In this document: piece by piece, positions 38,351 through 48,945 of the stretch
How positions within the stretch are numbered: position 1 is the stretch's first letter
How the letters are laid out: each line of letters starts with the position of its first letter
NCBI GenBank assembly: GCA_000711775.1
Contig: ARYC01000468.1
Coordinates: 62,001 to 126,000 of the forward strand
Origin: Oxytricha trifallax
Lineage: Eukaryota > Ciliophora > Spirotrichea > Sporadotrichida > Oxytrichidae
DNA length: 64,000 nucleotides
Direction: 5' to 3'
Program-made: the position numbers and the translations under genes
Notes under the pieces: model-generated
The model's input: the letters and a program-made list of their open reading frames with translations, nothing else
Told to the model about the DNA's origin: nothing
Database searches by the model: none

Positions 38351-38849
38351 ATAGACCTCCATTTATATCAATTTAGTTCTAATAAATTGTTCTCTATACT
38401 TTTTAATCTAATTAAAACCGGTCCATGGATTCTTTTAATTTAATTAGTACCATTTATTTTTACCAAAACTAAATTAGTACCTATTTTTGAAAATAATGAG
38501 GCTTTAATGGAAAAGTTTCAAATAGTTCAAAGTTAAATTGGTACTGGTATAAACCCGATTTTATACTTGTTTGGTACTAAATTAAAATTATTAATTATCA
38601 AATTTTTAAAATTATTAGCATAAACTTAGCATAAATATAATCTCTGACACCTGAAATTCAACAATAATTGTAGTCGTATCAACTCTATACAGAGTTACTA
38701 TAAAAAGAAAGGTTATTAGAGCTTAATAATAGAAATTTAAATTTAAAACTAAACATGGCGGCTAACTTATATTGAAGGTATTAGGGAGAATGATAATATT
38801 AGCCCAACTTTGAGTCTAAATCTAAAGCAGGAATTTTTTAAATTAAAGT

Positions 38850-39677
38850 ATATAACAAATAATAGAGTTCAGAAGTCGAGTCTGAACATAAATTAAATAG
38901 ATTGTGGAAGAAAAGCTACCTATAGAAAAAAATTTGAACATTTTATAGACTGCTTAATTTTTTTCATAACTGATTCTTGCTTGAAGAGACACAACAAAGA
39001 GATTCCCTTTTTTTAAACTAAGATCTAATTTAGCATGTTAAATTAGATGGCATTCATTAGTGGACAACATGCATGAAGTCTTTTACTCACTAACTAAATA
39101 ATGAGGCAATTGCAAGAGCACAACTTAAGTTAATTACTGATTTAAGAATAAGCTACTTATTAGCTAATACCTGCTTAAATAAAACATAACTCTCTTGTGT
39201 GCATAATGAGAACAGGAAGAAAATTTCAAAAGCAGAAGCGTTTTGAGTAAATGAATCAACTAGCAAATTTTACTCTTATAGCACATCTATTAGAAAAAGC
39301 TATTATAAATCTACATTGAATGCAAAAGATATTGAGAGCTAAATTTAATAGTAATAGATTTTTGACCTGTCAAACAAGGCTTAGTTAATAGTTGTGATGA
39401 GAATGCTTTAAAAGTATAACCTTTAATTTATCTTATTAAAAACAAGAAAATTCTAAATGCATTTTCAAATGAATACATTATACTTAAAGAAGTTTATAAA
39501 ATTAATTTAAAAATTATTTAGATTTTATGGAATTATTCTTTGAAATAGCTTTGTTCCATTAAGACCGAAAAGTTTGAAATGACTTGAGAAAGTATCTCTA
39601 TCAAATAGCTACCCATATGATTTAAATGAGATGCAGTCAGAAACGATAAATTTTTATAAGAGCTACAAGAAACTGAG
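38850..39677 (+). pseudogene. Zinc-finger/kinase relic, first part, in the old TBE
   Basis: Degenerate plus-strand fragments, including a C-x-H-type relic near 38960-39000 (DSCLKRHNKE). The gene is cut at 39680 by the young TBE and continues at 43850. Frames are broken, so exact residues are unreliable. Confidence 0.5.
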
Positions 39678-39842
39678 AATCAAAACCCCAAAACCCTTTC
39701 AGTAGTTTGATTGAGTTTTTGATTGATAAAAGTAGACTATTAGTGCATACTTTATTAGGGTTTTAATAGGGTTTATGTAGGGGTTTAATGTTTAAATATT
39801 AGTATTTTAAGTGAGTATAACAAGCGAGTTTTTAAAAATATT

Positions 39843-41290
39843 TCACACAAACATAAGCTTAGAGTCATGTGGCAGTTCTCTGAATTTTATCTTTCTAAGT
39901 TGATGTTTGATTGTTTCTATTGTTTGTTAATTCTCTTAGCTTGGCTTGATAATAGTTGAGTATGCAAGTTCTCTGAGACCTCCATTTATTTTATTTTTAT
40001 CGAGATATTGTTTGATTCTCTGCTTAGAATCTCTCTCACCCCTGCAGCTAAAGTAATCGTTTCTTGGCATGTCGCTCTCTATTATTATTACTGCTAGAGC
40101 CCAGATATCCCATTAAGTGTCTCCATCTCTCCAATCCTCTCTCTCTGGGAAATATCCAGGAGTGCCGTATACATTTCCTTATGCAGAGGCTTGCACTCTT
40201 TGAGCTCTGTTGAAGTCAATAATATAAACTCTAAGAGGCTGAAAGTTCAACATGATATTCTCTGGCTTTAAGTCTCTATGAACATAACCTAGCTTGTGAA
40301 GCTCTTCAATTCCCTCAACTATCTGCTATACTATCTAGCTAATTTATCTCTGACATCTATTGTCAGATAAGAATTCTCTGTAAGTCATTTCAAGTAAAGG
40401 AAGCCTGAAGGCTACATGATCTTTACCAAGTAAAATAGCATCAAGCTAGATGATATGCCTGCACTCATTTAACTTTGCCTTTTAAAGAGCATAATACTCA
40501 TTAGCAAATTCCATTTGGAACTTGTCATCAGCAAGGAAGTAATTGAAAGGATATATCTTATAAGCATATTAGTCATCAGTAATGACTCTCTTCTCTATTT
40601 TATCTTCAAGAGTGAGGTAGCTTTCTAGGCAAGAATCTAAGTCAATAAATTTTAATATGGGAATCTTCATTGCCTCTATTTTAACCATGATTTTATTGAT
40701 CTCAGAGACTGGAAAGTTCTTGACTGCTTTCTTCATTTTAACTTACTTCTAGACTTCAACTCTAAGAGACTCCACTGGGTTTCTTGATCTTCTCTTTTAG
40801 AGGAATCTATTCCCTGTAGGTTCATGAATAAAGACAAAACTTTAATTGTGCTTTTTCTTTAAGTGCACTTTGATGTCTCTAGTATGAGAATATGGCTTCT
40901 CACAGAACTCACAGACATACTTCCCATCTTTCTTCTAATGCTTGAGATATAACCTTGGCATATCGTTGTGTATATCTCTCAAGTGTCTCTTAAAAGTTGA
41001 CTTGTAAGGGAAAACTTTATTAAACTCTTTGCACTAATAGTCAAATTTGACTGGTACAGATTAATGCTAAATGGCGGATTGTTTAACCTCCTCCTCAATT
41101 TGAACAGCTTCTATGAAAACATCCTACTTAACTTATATTTAAATATCAAAGCTAGACTCGTCAAAAGTGTAATAAGTAGGCTCCCACCAAGTACAAGCGC
41201 CTCTGGCCTCAACTTTTATGGTTGCTGGAATGATAACTTTTATTAACTTGATCCTATTTATACCGCTCTTCTCAAAGGTTAGCGCTCATT
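39843..41290 (-). CDS. TBE zinc-finger/protein-kinase-like protein (57-kDa type)
   Basis: The minus-strand frame is open from about 41290 to TGA 39845-39843. Two C2H2-type fingers come first: CKEFNKVFPYKSTFKRHLRD (near 41030) and CEFCEKPYSHTRDIKVHLKK (near 40910). A kinase-like domain follows: ECRHIIQLDAILLGKDHVAF (near 40470), the catalytic loop YVHRDLKPENIMLNF (near 40280), IIDFNRAQ in place of the usual DFG, GTPGYFPERE (near 40150) and WDIWALAVIIIESD (near 40100). No in-frame ATG was found at the 5' end, so the start is approximate; splicing or an unrecognised start is possible. DFN replaces DFG and no glycine-rich loop was seen, so catalytic activity is uncertain. Confidence 0.85.
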
Positions 41291-41854
41291 TTAGTTTGCT
41301 GATATATTTTATTATAATAATGATAAAGTCTACCTAGATAAACTATTATAGTAGAGTATAAGACACTCTGGTAGATTCTTTGCTGATAGGTAAGAAAATT
41401 AAATAATCATAAAAGACTCTAAGTTGACATATTTTATGAGAATTTTATACATTTTAGTAAATTAAAATACTCCTAATGAAGTTTTGTTTCTTTAGAAGGT
41501 CCTCCAAATCAAGTTTGAACTTAATTTGGAGGTAATGTTATTAAATATTTTTAAATTTAATATGCTCTTAATTAAGTTTTTACCTTAAAATTTAACTCTT
41601 AATAAAGTTTGAACTTAATTTGGAGGATCTCCTAAAATAATTAAACATTATTAGGAGCAATTTAAAGGAGAAAGTTTGATAAAAATGGAAATCAATCTGT
41701 GAAACTTGGAGCAAGTTTTTCAATGCTTCTCCGTCATAACTTTTTAAGGTTAACCTCCAGTAGGTCCTCCCTATTTAGTAGTAAGATATTATTAAACTCA
41801 GAATGGATATCCGTAATATTAAATTTCATTTACATTTGAGAAAGAGGAAGCAAG

Positions 41855-42648
41855 ATGGAGTCTATGAATGATGCATTGAAGAGAATTTAATCTCAAGATT
41901 TAATAGGAAAATTTCGAAGTAAAGAGGACCTTTATAGATATTTGGTATAACAAGGTAAGTTCTTAAGTAAGATGAATAAATCCATGATAGTTGGATTGTT
42001 CTTGCCAACTTAGGAGGGAACTAAAATCTCATTCTTAAAAGCCTTGCTGAGTGAAGGCAAAAAAGCTTTTAAGTCTAATGAAATTAGGATGATAGAGATA
42101 CCTAACTAACTACCCTGAAATATCAGTGACAAACCTATATGACGATGCTATGGGTGATCCGGACGTAGCTCTCTACCTTCCATCGAAGCTACAGCTCTCA
42201 AATAAGTTACCAGAGAGAAACTTCTTCTTTGGCGTCCTTGGAACTCTGAAACCTGAGTACTTAAATGAAGTAATTTAAGAAGCTCATAAGAAACGCTACA
42301 GCATCTCTCCTGAAGAAAAAGAGAAGCAAGGTATTAAAATAAGTGATACCTGGCTGTAGGAACTTTAAAAGCATCCTTTCATCTCAAGTAAGCTTAGTCT
42401 TCTAACTTTATAGAAAAGCTTGGTACTGCTATATACTTGATGAAAGAGCGCAGTAAATTAAACAGAGAGAGAAAGTCTAAAGTAAAACTTGAATTGAGTA
42501 AGAGGCTCTTCAAAGATTTATAAAGCCAGAAGAGATGAACATAGATGCAGGAGCTGGCACTAAGAGAAGAAACATAGGCCCAAGCAAGCCCTAAGAGGAA
42601 GAAAAGAAAGAGAAGCCAAATCCCTTTACGGGCAAATTTAATATGTGA
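41855..42648 (+). CDS. TBE 22-kDa protein gene (frame not continuous here)
   Basis: ATG 41855 opens MESMNDALKRIQSQDLIGKF, RSKEDLYRYLVQQGKFLSKM and LPTQEGTK, running to a TGA near 42117. Homology continues in another frame (EISVTNLYDDAMGDPDVALY ... KLQLSNKLPE ... LKPEYLNEVIQEAHKK) to about 42440 and then in a third (ERSKLNRERKSKVKLELSKR), ending near 42648 with a Lys-rich tail. The breaks could be decay, sequence error or an IES; homologues at 30958-31665 and 37570-38350 confirm the collinear order. It is transcribed divergently from the kinase-like gene. No known domain or function. Confidence 0.75.
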
Positions 42649-42654
42649 ACTTAT

Positions 42655-43707
42655 TCATTCATTTAAATCTAAAACTTATTTATATACACAAAATCTCCCT
42701 TCTCTTGCGCATACTTTAGCTTTATCATCGCTGACTCTCTTAGCAGCACTCTTAATAAAATCGACTGTATCTATCTTTAAATCATGCATTAGATGGTAGA
42801 GCAGCAATTTCTTATAATGACCTTTCAATAACCCCCAATATAATTCAATTCCATTGAACTAAGGGCTGTAAGGAACATTAAATACAGGTGTTATATTTAG
42901 CCTTTCATATTCCTTCCTTGAGTCTTTAGTTTTATGAACTGACAAGTTATCAACGAATAGAATAATCTCTTAGTAGTCAGCGTACTTATCTCTGAGTTAT
43001 TGCAAGAATTTAATATATTATTCAGTCTTTATAGAACGAGGGTGAATAACATAAGTCTCGAGGCCATTATCTTCGCTTATTCCACCAAGTATTGCATGAG
43101 TTTAAACCTTAACCTTTTAATCATATACTTCAATGTTGCTGTACCTCTTATACCAAGACCTTGATATGAAGGTATTAAAGGTGAATACTGCCTCATCAGC
43201 GTGTATGAACTTTATATTATGCTCTTAAGCCCTTTGCATTTAATCAAATATATAATTTAAATTATCCTTATAAAATGGAACATTAAAGTCAATCACTCTC
43301 TTAATGCGATTGACTGTCTTGTAAGATATTCCATTCTTTTTATATATGTTCGCTATAGATTAAGCAGAGATGTGAAGCTCAGGAAATTGGCGATGAAACA
43401 TCACAGCCCTGTAGGCTAGAGAGAAATGAGCCCAGTATTTAAGAGTCTTATCAATAATTAGATATTCAATATGATGCTGCTAAAATTTTAAGGGTCTCTT
43501 AGGCTTAGAATTAAGATGCTATCTCTTTAAATTCAATGCTAATAGACAGTGAGACCTCACAGTTGCTGGAGATTTATGGAGTAGCCTTGCTATAGACGTA
43601 TAATTCAGAACAGGCTTGAGTTATTCACTATATTCATCACATCCATATCGCAACTTAAACAATAAATCTATATACTCACTGTCATAAACTGACCCCAAAC
43701 CTCGCAT
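42655..43707 (-). CDS. TBE 42-kDa transposase (Tc1/mariner-IS630 DDE type)
   Basis: ATG 43707-43705 (MRGLGSVYDSEYIDLLFKLR), TGA 42657-42655: 350 codons, uninterrupted in the ciliate code. The N-terminal part looks helix-turn-helix (YTSIARLLHKSPATVRSHCL). The DDE triad is visible in FIHADEAVF, ILFVDNLSVH and NVPYSPQFNGIELYW. This is the standard TBE transposase, known in Oxytricha to take part in genome rearrangement. The start codon touches the inner edge of the right terminal repeat, so its promoter must lie in that repeat. It appears complete. Confidence 0.95.
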
Positions 43708-43849
43708 ATACTCACTTAAAATACTAATATTTAAACATTAAACCCCTACATAAACCCTATTAAAACCCTAATAAAGTATGCACTAATAGTCTACTTTTAT
43801 CAATCAAAAACTCAATCAAACTACTGAAAGGGTTTTGGGGTTTTGAATG

Positions 43850-44300
43850 TACTAGACATTTAAAGCCTGAAAATATTTTGATAAATCCCTATTCATATAA
43901 ATAGTAGTCATTGATTTAAATAAAGCGATAAGAAAAGAAATTGTGACTTTGGCTAAGGTGCTTGGCACACCAGAATACTTTCTAATAAGGAAAATGTTAA
44001 CTAATGGCTTTGTTTAGTGGGATGTTTGGGCAGTTGGTGGCATAATCTTAAAGTTCGAAATAGAAAGTATGTTTTACTTTGGAACAAAGCACTAGAAATA
44101 ATCAATAAGTTTGGCATATAAAGTTATGTAACAGGTAGATGTCTGCAATTTAATTAAGATATTTGTAGAAATGATAATTTTATGAGCTCCAGCTTATCCA
44201 AGATTATCATTAGAAGACAAACATGAATTAGTCCATAGATCTAGATTCAAGAGAAACCACAAAGATAGGCAGATAAAATTTGTTTAATTTAGGTACACTG
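43850..44300 (+). pseudogene. Zinc-finger/kinase relic, second part, in the old TBE
   Basis: Plus-strand reading DLNKAIRKEIVTLAKVLGTP, EYF, KMLTNGFVQWDVWAVGGIIL (near 43915-44055) corresponds to the activation-segment and WDxWA region of the 57-kDa gene. It continues the fragment at 38850-39677 after the young TBE. It is followed by the old TBE's right terminal repeat. Confidence 0.75.
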
Positions 44301-44728
44301 ATAATCATTAAATGTTCATTAAATTAAAAAAATTCTTCTTTTTCTGTACTATACCTATTAATACTCCAAGTATAATCTACAAATTGAATCACTAAAACAT
44401 CTAATTTGGGGGTTTTGGGGTTTTTATTGAATCTTTACATATCTTTTTCTTTTGAGAAAATAAATTAATAATAAAAAATCCTAAGTTAATTAAATTTCCC
44501 AAATGACGTATTAGAATATGAATATTTACGTAGTAATAATTAGATTATTAAATATATCAAATTCAAAATTCTCTTTTTATTTTATTTAATCAATTCAAAT
44601 TAAAATGATCTTAATGAATAAATAATTTTAAATAAAATAATTATCAATCTTTTCAAATAATTTATTTCCAATTTAAGATTTTTAATTTAATTATTCTTAA
44701 TTTAAAAATATTTGCTATCATTAATTTC

Positions 44729-46240
44729 TCAAAAAGAACCCAATTAATTTAATCTATCTCTGAATCTTTGCATTAATTCTGCGTATTCAGCATTTATGAT
44801 TTCCGAGTTATATCTCCCATTTAATTCAGCCATGAGTTATCTTGCCCGTCCCGAACCTCGTTATCTAAGTATTTCTACAACTCGATTTGTGTTATTGAAA
44901 ATTTCTTAGGCTAATAATCTTTCTTGAATTTCCTCCTCAGTTTTTTCACGTCTAAAATCAAAACCCCAAAACCCTTTATTTAAATAAAAGAGTTTTTATT
45001 TGAAGGATTTAGTTAAAATAATAAATAGGAGAGGTTAAGTAAATACAATTTTATTTTAGGTAAATAGTATTTACTAATTATTTAGTCTAAATATCTAATA
45101 AATTTTTGCCTATATTGTATTCCTTAGATCTTCTCAAGTAAAATTGAAAAAATGACTTAGCATCGTAAACAATTAGTTTGATGCGAAAAAAATTATTGTT
45201 AAGATGATAGAATTAATTAGATGACATAATCTATACATTCGTTTAATTATTCAATATCTACTGCTTAAACTTTACTTATCATTATTTATAGGTAATTTTT
45301 TAATGCTTTATGATTTGGAAGAATTTAGTTTGCCTGTATTTTAAGCAAGTTTGACATTAAAAAAATCTATGTCTGACCGTAGTAATTAATGATTACTTTC
45401 AGCTATTGTATATCATTAGATTGGGAATTATAAAAATAATTAAACACATGAGCAACATTTCTTACAATAAAGATGTACATATAAGAGTTTTCATACTTTT
45501 TAAACCAAAAGATTTTTGTTGTTAAAGGTTTAAACACAAATTCATGATTGAGTATGAATTTTAAATTATAATTACTCTCTGCATTAAATCATATGTTAAG
45601 CTTAAATTATTAATAAAAAAAAGGCAACGGCTTAAAAGTTTGTTGAAATATAACAGCTTGTAAATAAGTGGAAAGCATATCCGGTACTTTTAATATATGA
45701 TTAGGATAAATAGTAATTCTTTCTGAGATAACTTTTACATTTCTTTCAAGAAGAAAGTTCAAACTAAAAATGCTAAATAGCTAATAAAGTATTGACATCT
45801 TACAATTGCAATAGAGCACTGGATCTATTATAAACACTGGACAATATTATTCATATTTATTCTTGAACCATATCTTAGCTTAAGTAAGAAATCAATGTCT
45901 TATTTCATAAATATAGTCTAAATATGAAATTTTAACTATAATTTTTTGGTAAAATTATTCTACTTTTCCTCTATCCAATCATACTCCTACTTTACACTTA
46001 AACAAAATCACTCTAATACACCTTCGAGGGTTTTAGGGTTTTGAATAAGGTAAAGGTGTCAAAATGAATTTAATGACCAATTTGATTAGTACTTTCTGAC
46101 TTTTATTCTCTTTAATATTAACTTGATCACAATTTATATCTAGTTGCTATAATTCATTGCTCACAATTTGAATCTAGAATTTAATAAAATTAGATATATA
46201 GCAGGAATAGTATCGAAACTCGGAAATTATATATTTTTTA
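44729..46240 (-). CDS. P-family gene P2, C-terminal part, split by insert B1
   Basis: The upstream block 46047-46240 (FQIQIVSNELQQLDINCDQV, NIKENKSQKVLIKLVIKF) joins, after removal of 44959-46043 with one AAT, to FRREKTEEEIQERLLAQEIF and on to MAELNGRYNSEIINAEYAEL and TGA 44731-44729. The final block is about 75 codons with no interruption. It aligns with P1 along its whole length. No known domain; it is helical and charged. N-terminal blocks not found. Confidence 0.6.
44959..46043. mobile_element. Short TBE-like element B1 with C4A4 ends inside P2
   Basis: Starts CAAAACCCCAAAACCCTT, ends AGGGTTTTAGGGTTTTG, flanked by AAT on both sides (44956-44958 and 46044-46046). Length 1085 bp. Internal sequence parallels A1 (23290-24351), including GAAGAATTTTGTTTAC-like and ATTAAATCATA strings. 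No intact ORF. Confidence 0.8.
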
Positions 46241-47904
46241 TTAATATTCCATTGATAATTAAAAACTAGGCTACCATATATGTTAAACCTGTTTTATCTC
46301 ATTCATGGATTCAGTTAATTCTACTTTAATTGGATGATTTAATTTTAAGAAATAGAGTAACAAATTAAAGCAGATTTAACTATGAGAAAGTTTAAGATAA
46401 GAGAGAATCACCATTTCAATACCAAAAAAACCTCTTAATTTGAATAATAATTAAATTAACTTAAGATTAATGTTTTACTACAAATCCAAATAAGACCCAA
46501 ACGATATTATAAATTAAAGCAATTATATAGCTTATAATGGGTTTTTGAATTGTTTTTAATAAAGTTGATTTTTTTGGAATTCTCAATCTAAGTAGCTTAA
46601 AATAATTAATATAATTAAAATAATTTATTTTCCTAATTTCATTATATTCTTACGCTATTATAGACTTACCACTTCGTATTGTATGTTATTCATTTTAAAT
46701 TATTTTTATCTCTTAAAATTATATTTAATATTGCTAAAATAGATTTGAATTGGGAAAATTACTTAGATAAATTTAAAATAAATCTACTGCCATTAGAAAG
46801 ATAGGCTTATATAAAAAAATTCTTTTGGGTACTGTTAAAAAGTATTTTTCTGTGAATCTAAAATATTTCTGACAATTGCCAAATTTAAATTTCTTTTTTG
46901 TGGTAATTGTCTTTTTTTATCATCTCATTTTTAGTTATTTTTTCTGTTGACTATTAACTAATTAATACATGAAAAATAAATAAATATAATTAATCATCAT
47001 TTTTAACTAATTGTTTATGGTATATTTAAGACAAACAGATTCAATGTTAATAAAATAATTTATTAATGTGTTTAAATAATTTAAAAATAAATAGAAAAGT
47101 CAATTACGGAGATGTCCCTCTTAAATAGGCTGAAAATGTATTAGTATCTCTTGAAAACGCGTTGATCTGATAGCAGTGAGAATGATAAAGATCTTACAAA
47201 AAGTTATCTTTTGATACAGTGATTATCGAAGACTTATTGATACAAGGCAATATATAGAATCAGGCTGGAAACTTCAATTCAAGTAAAATTTTATTTATAT
47301 TTTTACAAATACCAATTTTAAATTCGTTCATTATCTATTTATGCCTATACAAATTAATAAATTATCTTATTCACATTTAATCTTGTTATCCAAAAAAAAC
47401 ATAAAAAAATATAATGATTAATTATATACTATTTTTTTAATTTTAATTAATTAATTTTAAAAATTAATAGAAATACCTTTAATTAGAAGATATAATAAGA
47501 AAACTTAGAAAAAAATTGCATTCTAAACTTGGCATTTAAAATTTACAATTAAAATACCCTGTAAAAAAATATAAGCAGTACAATTTCCCAATTATAATCT
47601 ATAAGGTTAACCAGCTAAATGAAGTTAAATTAATCTAAATAAAAATTTTGATATTTATGCAACTTTCCCAATTCAAATCTATTTTAGCAATAATGAAATA
47701 AAATATAATATACAATAATTCACTAAATTAAACATTTAAATTTAGATATTCTTAAGTCCAATTATTTTAATTATTTTAATTATTTTTAAATCATACATTA
47801 TATTATAAACTAATCATTGTAGTTTTAATTTAATTTAATTTTTATAATATTATTAATTTTATATAATTGATAAAAGTCATTAGATTACATTACTAACATT
47901 TAAT
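46241..47904. other. AT-rich spacer of unit B
   Basis: Parallels 24541-26332. Contains a coding-like fragment near 47150-47290 (RSYKKLSFDTVIIEDLL) matching 25580-25640 and otherwise nothing recognised. Upstream exons of P2 may be hidden here. Confidence 0.35.
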
Positions 47905-48509
47905 CAAAACCTCAAAACCCCTTAATTAGATGTTGTAGTAATTTTATTTGTAGGTATGGTTTGGGTATTAGTAGGATTCGTAGAGAAATTATGCTGATTA
48001 GCAAAAAGAATTTAATTATGAAGCAATTAAAAAGCTTTATAAAAGTGTATCTCAATTTTTATGTTCCACATTTATTTAGAATAGCAAAGGTTTCTGGAAC
48101 ATTTGTTTACTTCCAATCAAAGAAAAATGTACTAATAGCTTTGCTATGTGGATATATGGGCAATTGGAGCTTTTATATTAGAGAGTGATATGGAAGATAT
48201 GGTATGGTATGTATCAAATTAAAAAAAATAATCAATCAGATTAGCTTATATGTATATCAATAAAGAAACTATTAGTCAATGTTCCTTCTATCTTTAGAAA
48301 TTGACTTGCTTGAACCAATTGAGAAAGCAAGATTAAAGAGTTACGAAAATGCCAAACAGATAAATTTGTTTGAGTTAAAAAATCTAATAATCATATAATG
48401 CTTTTTGAATTAAAAAAAATAGGCATTATTTGCAATACCTATGATTATCTAAATATATCTTATTTATAAAAATCACAAAGACATTAATTTAAAGGATTTT
48501 TGAGTTTTG
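47905..48509 (+). mobile_element. Internally deleted TBE-like element B2
   Basis: Starts CAAAACCTCAAAACCCCTTA, ends GAGTTTTG; 605 bp. Left flank AAT, right flank ATT, as in A2. Contains the kinase-tail relic FRIAKVSGTFVYFQSKKN near 48080. An apparent 75-codon ORF here in the standard code is a by-product of this relic. Confidence 0.7.
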
Positions 48510-48693
48510 ATTGTTATTCATTCTATTCATCTAAGAAAAACCATATAAACGTATCGTATCTGTTGTTATAAAAATTATAATATGATCAATAAACTATTAA
48601 AAATTACTATGAACTTAAATGTCTGATTTAATGTGAACTCTGTTAGTTAGCTATTAAATAAAAATTATTTTTAATTTAAGATTTTTTAGATTT

Positions 48694-48945
48694 TAAGCAT
48701 GAAATCACCAGCATTTTTCAATAAAGATCCTCATTCCTTTCTTCAGTCTTTTAGTTAAACTGAGTTTTCAATTTGTAATATATTAATTTTTATAAGATTA
48801 AGATTTGTATGGTTCATTGAAAAAATAACTTTTTAATTGAGTAAAATTTATATGAATATGATTATATACAACTCTTTTCTATGCCTAGTCATTGCCCATT
48901 GACAAACCTTTGTAACTATAATAATTTTATCCATTGCTTTATTAA
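48694..48945 (-). pseudogene. Decayed copy of the zinc-finger gene's first blocks, copy 3
   Basis: The downstream block still resembles the gene (complement of TGAAATCACCAGCATTTTTC). The first block (near 48880-48940) has lost its frame. It is more diverged than copy 2. Confidence 0.65.

Larger units (their letters stand above)
39681..43845. mobile_element. Young, nearly intact TBE transposon
   Basis: 4165 bp, bounded by 139-bp terminal inverted repeats (39681-39819 and 43707-43845) in which I see no mismatch. They begin CAAAACCCCAAAACCCTTTC. AAT duplicates the target (39678-39680 and 43846-43848). The element carries the three genes known from TBE elements: zinc-finger/kinase 57-kDa type (-), 22-kDa type (+) and 42-kDa transposase (-). 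It is inserted in the kinase-like gene of an older TBE. The identical ends point to recent insertion. Confidence 0.95.
35800..44425. mobile_element. Old TBE element, interrupted by a foldback and by a young TBE
   Basis: Left end AAAAACCCCAAATTCCC, right end GGGGGTTTTGGGGTTTTT, with ATT on both sides (35797-35799 and 44426-44428). Subtracting the young TBE plus its AAT (39681-43848) and the foldback (36490-37094) leaves about 3.85 kb, close to a full TBE. Order: transposase (+), 22-kDa gene (-), zinc-finger/kinase gene (+), the same arrangement as the young TBE in reverse orientation. All three genes are degenerate. Confidence 0.85.
44729..48945. repeat. Segmental repeat unit B (paralogue of unit A)
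   Basis: Carries the same ordered features as 23060-27700: P2 with insert B1, AT-rich spacer, deleted TBE-like element B2, and decayed zinc-finger gene start. In unit B the eIF2B delta copy does not follow at once; about 6.4 kb with P3 and P4 separates them. Confidence 0.85.

Noticed and set aside
38376-38590. Possible small element with TTAGTACC and TTGGTAC repeats in the old TBE
   Set aside because: Only short, scattered similar strings; no convincing terminal repeats or target duplication.
41064-41246. 60-codon plus-strand ORF in the young TBE
   Set aside because: It is antisense to the zinc-finger region of the 57-kDa-type gene.
47961-48188. 75-codon plus-strand ORF
   Set aside because: It lies inside the deleted TBE-like element B2 and corresponds to a broken kinase tail; it is not an independent gene.
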